Source of the DNA: Ancistrus triradiatus
Lineage: Eukaryota > Chordata > Actinopteri > Siluriformes > Loricariidae
Assembly (NCBI GenBank): GCA_025084515.1
Contig: JAJAGP010000097.1
Span: 186,001-250,000 of the forward strand
Length of the DNA: 64,000 nucleotides
Direction: 5' to 3'
In this document: positions 1 to 14,100 of the stretch, in pieces
Layout of the letters: the number at the start of each line of letters is the position of its first letter
Position numbering within the stretch: the stretch's first letter is position 1
Translations under genes and position numbers: made by a program
The notes under the pieces: model-generated
The model's input: the letters and a program-made list of their open reading frames with translations, nothing else
Told to the model about the DNA's origin: nothing
The model's database searches: none

Positions 1-96
1 GAACAAGACTTCAAAAAAAGCTTTGCCAAAGAGGACACTGCAATTAAATTAGACTTAACAGGACAAATGGGAAGAGCAATCCAAGTTTGGAGTCTC

Positions 97-3000
97 TCAG
101 GCGTTTCTCTTGGTGTGAATAAGCAGGTCCCTCTGCAGGTCAGCTACCAAATTCCCTTGCCCAGCCTTGCCACCAGGAGGATCGGTTATCAGTGTCAGTT
201 TATTGAAAACCCCACGGCCAAAGTATTCCGCCACCACTGAGAATCCATCGTTAGAACTCCTCAACTGCAAAAGATAAACAGCATAGACATGGTAAGTGCA
301 CGACAGAATCACTGCATTTATTTGCACTATATTCAACAAGGAAGATGCTGTAGGTTAAATTTAAAAGCCACAAACAGGGAAAATTCTGTCAATTCGTTGC
401 ACTGGGGAGACGTGCTTGTTACCTCACCTGTCCATTAAAGTGCTCATGTAGGTCCCGTTTCTGTTCCTGTGCTCGCAGCATGTCCATCACCTTCCGGTTC
501 TCAGGAGTGCAGGTGGGACACTCTGCCTCACTCTCTGCATAGCTCTCAAAGCAGTGCTGATGGAAGGAGTGACCACACAGGAAATGCACAGATGGCAGCT
601 CTAGGGGGCTGTTACACATGGTGCACTTCGTCTTCTGGAAAATCTTTGCACTGGCAGTTGTGGGGGTGCAAAATGGAAATAACTGACATTAAAGGAATAT
701 TCCAGTGGGGTTTTTTTTTTTGTCCAACCTGATCTCTAGCTATGTCTGAGCAAGTACCACATTTCTGAAATTTCTCTGTATAATTATAGGAAAAGCAGTT
801 TACTTAAAACTCATTTATAATGGAACGGAAGTGGCCTCACATTGCAGTGAGCATATCACTTCATTCATCAGCAGCTTAAAGTTTTCAGTCATTCATTTTC
901 ATACTCAATCCAATTTAGGGCTTTGGTGAGCCAGGACCTAACCAGCAGCACAGGGAGGGCTCCTTCCCTCCCGGCTGTATTCCTGCAACCTTGTTTGGAA
1001 GCGGCTTACTCCATTCTTCATGCTATTTTCAATACTCGTTTTAAACACTAACATGCTTTGACACTCATTTTATCTCTCCTTGGACTTGCTTTGCTCGTTT
1101 TGCTTCTTCTCATGTTTGCTTGTGTCCTATTGTGTTTGTCACTTGTGGTGTTACAGGTTTCGTCCCATTCTGACTCTTGACTGTCGTTTCAGCCCTTATA
1201 TATAGCTGGTTATATATAGCTTGTGTGTCTTCTACTGAATTGTGTGACAAGTACTGTTGCCTGTTTTCTCCCAGTCCCCTTGCTCCTTTCCTATTCTACC
1301 ACCTTGCCCTGCGCTGCTGGTTAGGCCCCAGCACGAAAAATGAGTGATTAAGTATAGGGTAAAGGACAAAGCCATGTACCGCACCGATTTCAGCGTGTGA
1401 CCTAATTGTGGTGTGTGTACACCTCGTTCCTAAAATATTCTGGAAAATAATTTCCATCCATCTGCATAAGAAATTATTGGGAAGCTGGATTAAAATGCTG
1501 TATGCATGCACTGTAAGAACGGCTGTTGGGTCAAATCGATTACATTTAAGTAAAACATTGTAGAAAGCTTAATAGGAGTCTTTATTTACAGGTGCTTCTA
1601 AATTAAGCTCCTTATATTTTTTTTCTTTCACAAATGAAACTAGTTTTTGAAATGTACTCACTCTATTTAGATGTGTACTTCAAATTACTTTTGACCGAAT
1701 ACAAGTAGTGCCATTTATCTTCCATTGCAAGAAATTTCACATTCTTTACCCAAATACAGTGGTGCTTGAAGGTTTGTGAACCCTTTAGAAGTTTCTATAT
1801 TTCTGCATAAATATGACCTAAAACATCAACAGATTTTCACACAAGTCCTAAAAGTAGATAAAGAGAACCCAGTTAAACAAATGAGACAAAAATATTATGC
1901 TTCGTCAGTTATTTATTGAGAAAAACTATCCAATATTACATATTGGTGAGTGGTAAAAGTATGTGAACCTCTAGGATTAGCAGTTAATTTGAAGGTGAAA
2001 TTAGAGTCAGGTGTTTTCAATGGGATGACAATCAGGTGTGAGTGGGCACCCTGTTTTATTTAAAGAACAGGGATCTATCAAAGTCTGCTCTTCACAACAT
2101 GTTTGTGAAAGTGTATCATGGCACAAACAAAGGAGATATCTGAGGATCTCAAAAGAATTGTTGATCATCAGACTGGAAAACGTTACAAAACCATCTCTAA
2201 AGAGTTTGGACTCCACCAATCCACAGTCAGATTTTTTTATTTTACAAATAGAGGAAATTCAAGACCATTGTTACCCTCCCCAGGAGTGGTCGACCAACAA
2301 AGATCACTCCAGGAGCAAGGCGTGTACTAACTGGCGAGGTCACAAAGAACCCCAGGTAAATTCTAAGTAACTGAAAGCCTCTCTCACATTGACTAATGTT
2401 AATGTTCATGAGCCCACCATCAGAAGAACACTGAACAACAATGGTGTGCATGGCAGGGTTGCAAGGAGAAAGCCACTGCTCTCCAAAAAGAACATTGCTG
2501 CTCGTCTGCAGTTTGCTAAAGATCATGTGGACAAGCCAGAAGGCTATTGGAAGAATGTTTTGTGTCGGATGAGACCAAAATAGAACTTTTTGGTTTAAAA
2601 GAAAAGCGTTATGTTAGGAGAAAGGAAAACACTGCATTCCACCATAAGAACCTTATCCCATCTGTGAAACATAGTGGTGGTAGTATCATGGTTTGGGCCT
2701 GTTTTGCTGCATCTGGGCCAGGATGGCTTGCCATCATTGATGGAACAAATGAATTCTGAATTATATCAGAATTCTAAAGGAAAGTGTCAGATCATATGTC
2801 CATGAACTGAATCTCAAGAGAAGGTGGGTCATGCAGGAAGACAACGACCCTAAGCACACAAGTCGTTCTACCAAAGAATGGTTAAAAAAAGAATAAAGTT
2901 AAGGTTTTGGAATGGCCAAGTCAAAGCCCTGACCTTAATCCAATCGAAATGTTGTGGAAGGACCTGAAGTGAGAAGTTAATGTGAGGAAACCCACCAATA

Positions 3001-5010
3001 TCCCAGAGTTGAAGGGGGGGGTCACACCAGATACTGAACGCAAAGGTTCACATACTTTTGCCACTCACTAATATGTAATATTGGATAAGTTTCCTCAATA
3101 AATAAATGACCAAGTATAATATTTTTGTCTCCTTTGTTTACTTGGGTTCTATCTACTTTTAGGACTTCTGATGATATCTGATGATATTTTAGGTCATATT
3201 TATGTAGAAAAATAGAAAATTCTAAAGGGTTCACAAACTTTCAAGCTCCACTGTAAAGGCATGTGCCGTTTAATAATCATCCAATCAATGAACGTTTGCT
3301 TTAATGACCAGGGACTTTTTAATAAAGTTATAAAAAAATGACAAAAAAGAAATTATTTGCTGGTCACCTCAACAGCCAATTAACACTGTGGATTCATGAG
3401 CAGAGTGCATCATTCGCTCGCTTGCGCACACACATGTAAGCGTAGCTGCCTTAACGGTCTTGTGCTGGCTTGCTTATTAGCTCACGTTTGGACTAGACAC
3501 TGTTCCAAGTTGGTTGAAGTGTTTTAGAGACGTTTTTGTGCAAGTTACATGAGTTTTTTAGTTATTTGTAAACAAGCTGCAAATGGCCTGTAAATGAGTA
3601 TGAGTATGAGTACAAATGAGTATGACGATGGTAATGTCCAATCAATGACCATTTCGGTCAACACCCCATTTCACAGAATGTAACGTGGTCCTTAAATGGT
3701 GCATACCTGTACAGAGAACTGGACTTTTATTAAAAGTCTCGTAAACTACCTGGTGCGAAGTTCCTGAATCTCAGCTCGCAGGTGTGCCGTCTCATCGCGG
3801 TACTGCTGGATCTTCCTCTCATCTTCTTCAATCTGCTTACTCTCCCTTTGCAGCTTGTTAATCAAGTAATCTTTGATTACTGAAAGCGTCGCCGTGGAGT
3901 TATGTGCCAGTGTCTGCACCACTACGATAGAGGAAGCCCATGAGATCTATATCTGAGTCAAAGGTACATTTAGTAAAATGTAAAGAGAAGTGTGAAAATG
4001 TCTTTTCTGCTGTAAAGGGCGACTGATTCAAGCAAAAGTTGATTCTTAGATTTGTTTAGTGAGTCTCATAGTTTATGTATACACATCAAAGAATGAGGTA
4101 ACAAAGCATTTAGAAAGTAACTTGACAAAGTTTTTCTCTAGAACCACTTCAGAGAATAGTTTCCAAAAAGACCCAACAACGTTGTTGCAAATAGGTGGTT
4201 CTCACATGAAGGTGTGAAAACCAGAAGTCAAACCACACATCACGAAGTGGCATCTTCTTTCTTGCTTACCCAACAGTGGTGGCATAAGATTGTGCTGGTC
4301 GATGTGTTGCAGCACCTCACTGATGTAAGTTTTACAATCTTCTTCTTTCCGTGCAAAGTAGCCCAGAGCCTGCTCCCACAGACAGACCTCCTTACTGCCA
4401 TAGTCCTTACAAGCCTTCACCACCTTTGAGTACTCCTCATTCTGCATGTGGTAGTGCATAATCTGCTGGTACCTGCATTTGGCACAAGATTTGACTTGTG
4501 TTATCTTTTGCACAGTTAAAAGTGACATGGGCACCAACTACAGTGAGGGCCAAAAGTATGAGATCACTAGTGAAAATGCTTCCATTGTCATTACAATCAT
4601 ATATTTTATATTTAAAAAAAAAATACATACACACATATCTATATATATATATATAGAGATATATAGATAATATATATATATATATAGATATCGTATAGAT
4701 AGGGATACTTATCGGTATATATATCTATATATATATCTATATATATATATACTCTACTATCGATATCATTTTTTTTTTTTTAAGTGTATATAGATATATA
4801 TATATATATATATATATAGATATACTATATCTATATAGATCTATATCTACACCTACATACACAAAATATATATATATCTATATATTTTGTGTGTTTATGT
4901 ATGTATGTGTATGTAGTATGTATATATAATATATATATATATATATACACACACATACACACACACACATACACATACATACACACACACACATACATAC
5001 CATACACACA

Positions 5011-5051
<41 letters not shown>

Positions 5052-5136
5052 ATATATATATATATATATATAATATATATATATATATATAATATATATA
5101 TTATATATATATAAAATATATATATATATATATAAT

Positions 5137-5167
<31 letters not shown>

Positions 5168-8100
5168 ACCCCTCCAAAAAGACCAGTCCTGATCAAGCTT
5201 CCTCTGACAGTAGAAGGGTTCACTTGACATCATGAAGCTGCCAGATGCTTTTATTGCTCACCTGTAACACTAAATACTTGCTATTGTAGCCCATAGAACA
5301 AGTCTTTTTTCTGATTTCTTTTCAGTTTTTTAATACTGGGTACAGATTTTCTGTATTTTCTGGTAGCATTATAATAAATACACTAAGGCATACGGTCATA
5401 ATACGGTCATAATACCATTGCTGAAACAATGATTTGTGTATTCTAATGACGGCCTAAGACTTTTGCACAGTAATGTACATTTCAGAATTAATTAGTATTT
5501 GGTTTGTTCTCCCTTTTGCTCTAATGGCAGCATGCACTCAAGCTGGTTTGGATGCCACATGTTAATGCAAATCTGATGATCCATGTTATCCCAGTAGTTA
5601 TTGAATGCTTGGCTTTCTCGGTCTTCAAGTTCACCAGTAAATGCTCCATTTGGTTTAGGTCAGGCGACTGTGGAGGAACGTCCATGACAGTCAGCACTTC
5701 TTGATCTTCTTCGGTCTTCAAGTTTGTGTGTTTGCTGCACAATGAATCCTTCTCCATAAAGATCCAAACAAACATTTCACTATCGGTCTCAACTCCCATT
5801 ATAAGTGACCGGTCAGCCAATTCACACCGTTTCTAACTAAGGGTGGAGATCGACTAATGGCATGCTTTACTTTGAAGCCTTTTTCAGCTGAAGTTTTAAT
5901 ATAAATACATAGAAAAATAGGCCATAGTCAAAATTGGAAAGGCAATTACAATGTAGCTCAACTTCACCAATCAGTATATTTGTGTTTTTTCTGTTTTTCC
6001 ATGTTGGAATGATATGATTACCTAACAAACTGGATGTCTATCGGGTTGTGTGTGTGCCTGCATTACTGATTGAGGAAGAAAAAAGGTCTGGGGCGTAGAA
6101 GAGAGCAGGATATGAACATGAGTCACAGACCTCACAGAGCAGGTGCTTTATATGTGTTTTGCTAAAATGTGCTTCTGAAATGCAATCAGTGATTTTAGCA
6201 CCGCCAACACCGTAGCTACTGTCATTCATTCGCTAAATTCATTTCAGATTCTATGGCTTTATACATGGCATATATTTGGTAGTGTTTATACAGACTGTTA
6301 TATTATGAGAGTGGGTAACACTTTACTCTGATGAATTTGGTCATGCTTAACATTCATGTTCTACCTTAATTACTACATGAATTAATATATTGGTCCTGCA
6401 TTAACCCACTCACTTTATACATATCCATGATGATTTGTGATCTATTACATGTATCAGTTCATGATTACTCACTCAAGAAATACTGCATGAATTAATGCCA
6501 TTTCATGTAGCCTTATGGTTAAGTATTACCCAAGAGTGTTCTTCCACTTTCATTTTCCAGTCTCTAGATCAGATTGTAGTAGTTGCTGCGGTGTAAAGGG
6601 TGAAAATGTTTCACCAGTAGGGTTTTTCCAAACCGGTCTCTGAGGTTGCTTTCAGTGTAGTAATCTTTTCTTATGTAACTCACTCCAGGACAGTCTAAAT
6701 GTCTGTGTTTAATCATCAACATTATGTTGCTTCTTTGCCCGTCAAGAAATATTTTTGTGAAATCTTCCAATGATGAACATCGTATACACTACTTAATCCA
6801 AGCAATTTTAGACCTGCATAGATAAAGGGGATGACTTGGTAGAATTTATTATTCGATTCTTCAGTCTATAATTCTTTCTACAGTCCAGTGATTTAAGTGT
6901 TTATAAGAGGTTTGAGGTCTGACAGCAGCTGGTGATTTTTTATAAATATTTGCTACTTCTGTTCTGAAGATAGAGTACTGGTTTGGTTGCACAACCAGTC
7001 ATTTTTACTAGTTGACTAGTCACTTTAAAAAACTAGTCGCCTAGTCACGGTGTCCATAGCTAATGCAAAACGAAACTCAGAAGGGTATTTTTTTTTATTA
7101 GCTCAATTAACGCTGATTGATAGAATGCGTCAAATCTGATTTCAAATAACAGACATACACAGGCCCTAAATTAAAATTCCAGCTTCAGAGTTTCCTTAGG
7201 CTACATTTTTAAAGATGACAGTAAATAAATGTGCAAAATAATACAACAGTGCAGAGCTTACTTTGAGCTGGATCCTGCCCGAAACAAGATCCAGTGATAC
7301 ACCTCTCATATTTATAGCACATCTCCAATACCAGCACCTCTGTGTTTTTATATCTGAGATAAAATGATGAAAATAAGTACCAGATTCTAATTAAAAGGTA
7401 CTTCGTGTGTAACATCCTTTCCAAAAACCCAAATGGCTCATTTTATATATATATATATGAATAAAAGGTTTTTTTGTTTTTTTGTTTTTTGCTTTTGCAT
7501 TTCCAAACAGAGATATATATATATATATCTATCTATCTCTCAAAAAAACAAAAAGGACAACTGACAATTAAGAAAATCTTTTTCATATTTTTCATTGATA
7601 CAGATACTCTATTTTGAAAGCTACAGTATTTCATGTTGTATTAAATGCGTTCTTTAATTCCTAGTCTTAGAAAGGGGTTATAGTCAATTGTAACCACCTT
7701 TCTAATGATGGTACAAGTTTTCCGCTGTGGCAAATGCAAAGGTCGTTGACATTTAGGCTGCAGGGTACATCCTACCCAATCACCTAGGTGGTACTGGTAA
7801 CGGTTATGCTAAACAGCCTTACAGATAGCATACTTGCCTATTGTGCTAACATTTCCTGCATGACTGTATATGATAGGGTATTATTTATAACTAAGAGCCT
7901 GTTTGACAATGAATTTGACATATAGATGGGCAATCATCCCCATTACACCCATCTGGTGCATGTCTTTTAAGAGGTGTAGCAGGCTTTTTCTCAATAAAAA
8001 ACACAGCTACTGCATGTTCTGTATTTATAAAAACATCTTAGAGGTTTCCATTCTTAAGATTATGGCTGCCATTCTTTCACTGTTTGTTTCTAAACCATTG

Positions 8101-11100
8101 ATATACACTGATATTTACCGTATTTTTCAGACCATAAGGCGCACTTAAAATCCTTTCATTTTCTCAAAAATCGACAGCGCGCCTTAAAATGCGGTGCGCC
8201 TAATGTATGAATTAATTCTGGTTGTGCTTTCTGACCTAGAACCGATTGTAGATGGTACACGGCGCTCATAAATCTGTCAAAATGTTTTAGCACGGCCTTG
8301 GTAAATTACGAAGCTTACGGCCACCGTAGTGCGCAGCATAGCGGAGTAATACGGTATGTGCTTCAGCATTAGGGTACGTGCATTCATTCATTCATTCTCG
8401 AAGCGGATTTCAAACTCAACGCTATCAGTCACGCAGTACAACATGGACATAGAGCAGCTGTGAGAGAATTCAACTTTAACGAGTCAACGGTACGGAAGTG
8501 GAGGAAGCAAGAAGACGCCCTGCGCCAGGTAAAGACCAAACTGAGCTTCCGACGGAACTTAAGAGTTTTGTTTCATTTCATGCGTCTTATAACCCGGTGC
8601 GCTTTATGTATGAACATAGATCCGTTAGCAGTCGATCATTGATATTGCGCCTTATAACCCGGTGTGCTTTATAGCCAGAAAAATACGGTACTTACATGAC
8701 TATTTTCCTCTAGTACAAGGCAGTTGGTTACCATACTCTCAATTGTTTAACATAGATGACATGCTAGAGGTATGGGACAGTAATTATTAGTGTACTATGA
8801 TCTTCCCCTGGTTTTGGAATTGGAATAATTATTGAGCTGGAATGATTCCAGCCTAACATATAGTGTTCATATTTGTGAGTAGTAAAGCCATGGAGTTATA
8901 TGGAACCCCTAGTTACTAGTTCTACCATGACTATTACAGTGGGGCAAAAAAGTATTTAGTCAGCCACTGACTGTGCAAGTTCTCCTACTTAGAACGATGA
9001 GAGAGGTCTGTAATTTTCATCACAGGTACACTTCAGCTATGAGAGACATTTGACCTCTGTCATTGCCAACAAAGGTTATGTCACAAAGTATTGAGTTGAA
9101 CTTCTGTTATTGACCAAATACTTATTTTCCACCATGATTTACAATTAAATTCTTCAAAAATCCTACAATGTGATTTACTGGATTTTTTTTCTCATTTTTT
9201 CTCTCATAGTTGAAGTGTACCTATGATGAAAATTACAGACTTCTCTCTTCTTTCTAAGTAGGAGAACTTGCACAATCAGTGGCTGACTAAATACATTTTG
9301 CCCCACTGTATTTAGTGGGGGGAAGGGTGAATAAAAGGAAATAAAGAAAATCCATGTGACTTTTGTTATGACTGAAGCTGCTGACCCATTGTGACATACT
9401 TATGCCAAACAAAGTAGCTGTAGTGTGTTTTAAGAGTACTCACAGTTTGCCCTTCTCATAGAGGTAAAGCACGCCCTCTTTAAAATTGTGCATTTGGCAC
9501 AGCACCAGAGCCTTATCAAAGACAGTATTTTCACGCCTCAGCAGTGACAATGCTGCCTCCTGCAGGACTTTCTTCCTCTGAAAAATAAGTGGGTATTAGA
9601 AAGATGTCATAAAAATAACAAGCTCTTTGCTTTTTACATTTAGATTTTTTTGTTATTCTTCTCTTTTCTCCAAGTTTCCTCACAGCCAGATTCCATCTTG
9701 GTCTCTACTGTAACACAACAACTACCAACCCAGAGGTAGGGGCTAGGGACCTTTACTTTGTGACATGGGTTATTTGCATGCTGAAAGAAGCCATTGGTAA
9801 ATTGTGGCCATGAAAAGATGCAGGTCAGCAACAATATGGGTATGCACCACGTAACGTCCTTCTGATCAACATCCGTTTGCTTTAGGAAATAAAAGTCTCT
9901 CTGATACACATCTAATTTATGTCTGAATGACAGAAAACTAGAACGACTGAACCCTTGCAACTTTGGCTGACAGACAAGAGAATTGCAGTCTTGAAATGCT
10001 TATAAAAAACCTGGCATTGTTCTACAGTTCTAAGTGTTACAAAAGATAAGAGTTACTGGGTTATACAGTACAATACTACAGTGGTGCTTGAAAGTTAAAA
10101 AAGTTCCATTTTGGTCTCATCCGTCCACAAAACATTCTTCCAATAGCCTTCTGGCTTGTCCAAGTGATCTTTAACAAACTGCAGACAAGCAGCAATGTTC
10201 TTCTTGGAGAGCAGTGGCTTTCTCCTTGCAACCCTGCCATACACACCATTGTTGTTCAGTGTTCTTCTGATGGTGGACTCATGAACATTAACATTAGCCA
10301 ATGAGAGAGAGGCCTTCTTAGAAGTTTCCCTGGTGTCCTTTGTGACCTCGCCAACTATTACACGCCTTGCTCTTGGAGTGATCTTTGTTGTTCGACCACT
10401 CCTGGGGAGGCTAACAATGGTCTTGAATTTCCTCCATTTGCACAGCATCTGTCTGACTGTGGATTGGTGGAGTCCAAACTCTTTAGAGATGGTTTTGTAA
10501 CCTTTTCCAGCCTGATGAGCTTCAACAACTCTTTTTCTGAGCTCCTCAGAAATCTCCTTTGTTCGTGCCATGATACACTTCCCCAAACGTGTTGTGAAGA
10601 GCAGACTTTGATAGATCCCTGTTCTTTAAATAAAACAGGGTGCCCACTCACACCTGATTGAAAACACCTGACTCTAATTTCGCCTTCAAATTAACTGCCA
10701 ATCCTAGAGGTTCACATACTTTAGCCACTCACCAATATGTAATATTGGATCATTTTCCTCAATACATAAATGACCAAGTATACCCATTTGTTTAACTGGG
10801 TTCTCTTCATCTACTTTTAGGACTTGTTGAAAATCTGATGATGTTTTAGGTCATATTTATGCAGAAATACAGAAAATTCTAAGAGTGTCACAAACTTTCA
10901 AGCACCACTGTAAATGTTTTGCTATTATATTTTAATTGAAATTATTGCTTAAAATAAAACACTATGTGCAAGGTACTAAACCACTGTGTGAACCATGGTA
11001 ATAGTCAGGTTTCGCAGAACGGAATGCGGACCTTAAACGAAACATACCTGTACTTAAATAGGCTATAGCACTTAAGCAATGACTATTGGTATTAATGGGC

Positions 11101-14100
11101 TCATGGTGTGCCAAGAAAACATTGCCCTACTCCACCAGTCTGGACAATTGTGTCTGCATGATTCTCTGCATTGCACTTCTGCCACACAGTGGCCTGATTA
11201 GATAACTGCATTAATGAGTAGGTATACACATGTTCCTAGTAAAGTGCTCAGTGTATCCTGGTGGTTATCCTTTCCCTTTAACACAATGTGTTATATTTAC
11301 CTGGGGATCCTCTTCATGGGCCCATTCCTGCAGACGAAGCTCCAACAGTGTGTCATACACACCTTGTGGGGAATCTGGTTCCACATTGATCATGTGCTCA
11401 AGGAATTCTCGTAACTCTCGTGGGTTATTTGCAAAGATGGGGATGAACTCTTCTGAGCTGGCCTGCAAAAAACGAGAAGAACTATATAAACTGGTTCACG
11501 TTCACTCGTTGAGTCTCTGTTTCATGGCTGATCTTCCATGTTGTTTGTAATCCTGTCGAATGCATTTTTGGCTTCCGTCAAACAAAAGTATCAGGTCCAT
11601 TAGGTCCTTTCCCCTAGACAGGGTCATAACAGCACATTACAGCACATAACTATTGTGACTTTCCATAATTAAAAAAGTTGTGGCATTAGGGATGGTGTGT
11701 AGATGGTAGCGTTCCACCCATGTTTTCAGTGGCATCTCTGACTCATCTACGTATTGTCTGTACGCAGTTCTTGTGAAATTACCCTTAATATTTACATAAC
11801 AGTACCATAAAAAGACTGTGACCAGGGTACAATCCGCCCAATGCCCTGTTTCACAGAACATAATGTGGTCATTAAAAGGCACCTGTATGCAAGTTCAACT
11901 TCCAGCATGGAAATCTGTCCTTAACATGCAATTACTGTTCACATATCAAATTCCCTGGGCTTGTCACCTTATCTGGTGCTGATCTATCCACACTGTCCCG
12001 GTCAGCGGAGTCTGGGCTGTGTCTGTAGTCAGTACACAGCCTCTTGAGCAGCACAGTGGTACTCTCAGGAACGTGGTGCATCAGAGTTTTCCCATAGTGC
12101 TTCATATTGGTTTCAGCCTGCTCAAATGGGAGCCTTCCAATATAGCGCAGAGCCTCCTGATAGTTCTACATATAACAGTAAAAGGAAAAAATAACTTTAT
12201 ATTAAAACAACATTTAACTCATTAATGAAAACATTTATGTGAGCTTCATTGCTGTGGTTAACTTGGTTCTCTTCTGATTAGACTACAAAAATCAGCCAAA
12301 ACATCAACACCACACAGACTGAATAAATAATGTTGATTATCTTGAAAAAACATCACATATTAAGCTCTGGGATAGATAAGCCCTCAGGCGAACAGTCGGT
12401 GCTCATAGTTGACGTGTTGAATATGGGAGCACTGATCAGGAGTAAGGACCTGAGTGACTAACAAGGGAAAACTGGATATGTCCAGACAGCTGTGGAAAGA
12501 AGACAGTCAGTGAAGGGAGTGTGATGCTCTGGGTAATGATCAAGAGGGAAACCCTGGGTCCAGGAACCATCACTACGGACCAGGTGTTTTTAATGTTTTG
12601 GTTGATCTGTGACAATACTGTATCTAAGAAAAGCAAAGCATTACAGGTAAGGACTCAACACTATCAAAACTCCAGTGAAAGACTACAGTTCTCCGTGAGC
12701 GTTCCTCACCTTCAAATCCTCCAGCTGGATCTTCAGGTACCACTCATGGTGGGAGTGTTTTTCTGCCAGGAACACGGCATGGCTATGGTAACCAGCCTGG
12801 CGCAGCACCTTTATGGCTATCTCCACATCGAAATGCACTTCGCTCTCACTGCTCTGAAGACGACAGAAATGCAAATTGTTGTCAGCCTGATCTTGCTCTT
12901 ATCCAGTACACTTTCAAATTTTTCTTCTTGACCAAAATGAAGAAACTGGTTTTTACTAAACAACAAAGATTTGGGTTCCTGAACAATTCTGGGTTATTTT
13001 GCGGATTTTGTCCTGCAGATTAGAAAAATCACCTTAATTTTCTCATCACATAATATTTTGTATATTTTAAGTATACTTGTACTGTATTTTCCATGGGTGT
13101 AACAATGAATCATGACAATGCATTGCGATGCAAAAATGTGCATCGCACAGATCGACAATGTCACATGCATTCTGTTTATTACGCCATCTGAAGCTATTGC
13201 ATTTTTTTGTCATAAGTCATGCTCCCTTATGCATTTAAAACTCCTAAAATTTTTTTAATTGCAGCAGACTAAGGATTATTTTTAATTTACATTTTCATAC
13301 AAGAAAAGTACACATTATTTGGGATTGTTACTCTACAGAAATAAAAAACAAATGTTTTCACTCTGTTATTTAATATATGGTGAAACTACAGTACAGCATT
13401 TTATTTACAATTTAAAACCTCTATTTTTAGTCATTTATTGTCATTTGTTTTTTTATTTAAAAGCTTATTCAATAAAATCATTTTTGGCATTATTCATACA
13501 ACAGAAATAACAAAAAAAAAATCGAATCATGAACCAAATGAAACTGTGAGTAGTGCATCATTAACACCCTATCTGCATACAAAGCAAGCTGCCTTGGTCA
13601 GTCCAAGCACACCTGAACATGCACTCAGTGTAGGTGACATGCAAATGGTGTCTCGGGCATGCCTGAAAGATTAGATGTTGGCAAACAGGCTATAAAACCT
13701 GCTCAAATCTGCAGATGCTGTTTGTACGCATGCCGACACACATGTTCTTCAGATAATATGGTGAGAATACTTAACAATAGGCTTTACAGTCTTCAGGAAG
13801 TGTTAATACAGCAGAAATATCTCATCAACATCATAACCATTGCAATACAAACTGTTCAATCTGTGAGGAGTGTATGCCTTCAGCTCAAAGACACAGAATT
13901 AATGGTAGGATAATCGCATCAACAGGACCGAAAGAGTTAATGGCTATTAACTGAATGATATAAATGCCCACGGAAGAGCAGTACACCAACTGTGATTTGT
14001 TGTTGTCCATATTTTTCCCCCACTTACTTGATCTGGAAAATAATCCATAAATTAAAATCAAGGCACTCCTCAGAATATAATGTTTCGGTTTACGATATTT

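Noticed and set aside
469..732. 87-codon plus-strand frame over the RING exon
   Set aside because: It is the antisense shadow of VPS11 exon 15.
4831..5233. Several 60-112 codon frames of Tyr/Ile/Val/Cys repeats
   Set aside because: They are readings of the TA/CA microsatellite on both strands.
13092..13520. A hAT-like element suggested by GGGTGTAACAATGAATCATG and a possible far end near 13520
   Set aside because: I could not find a matching inverted end or target duplication; too weak to annotate.
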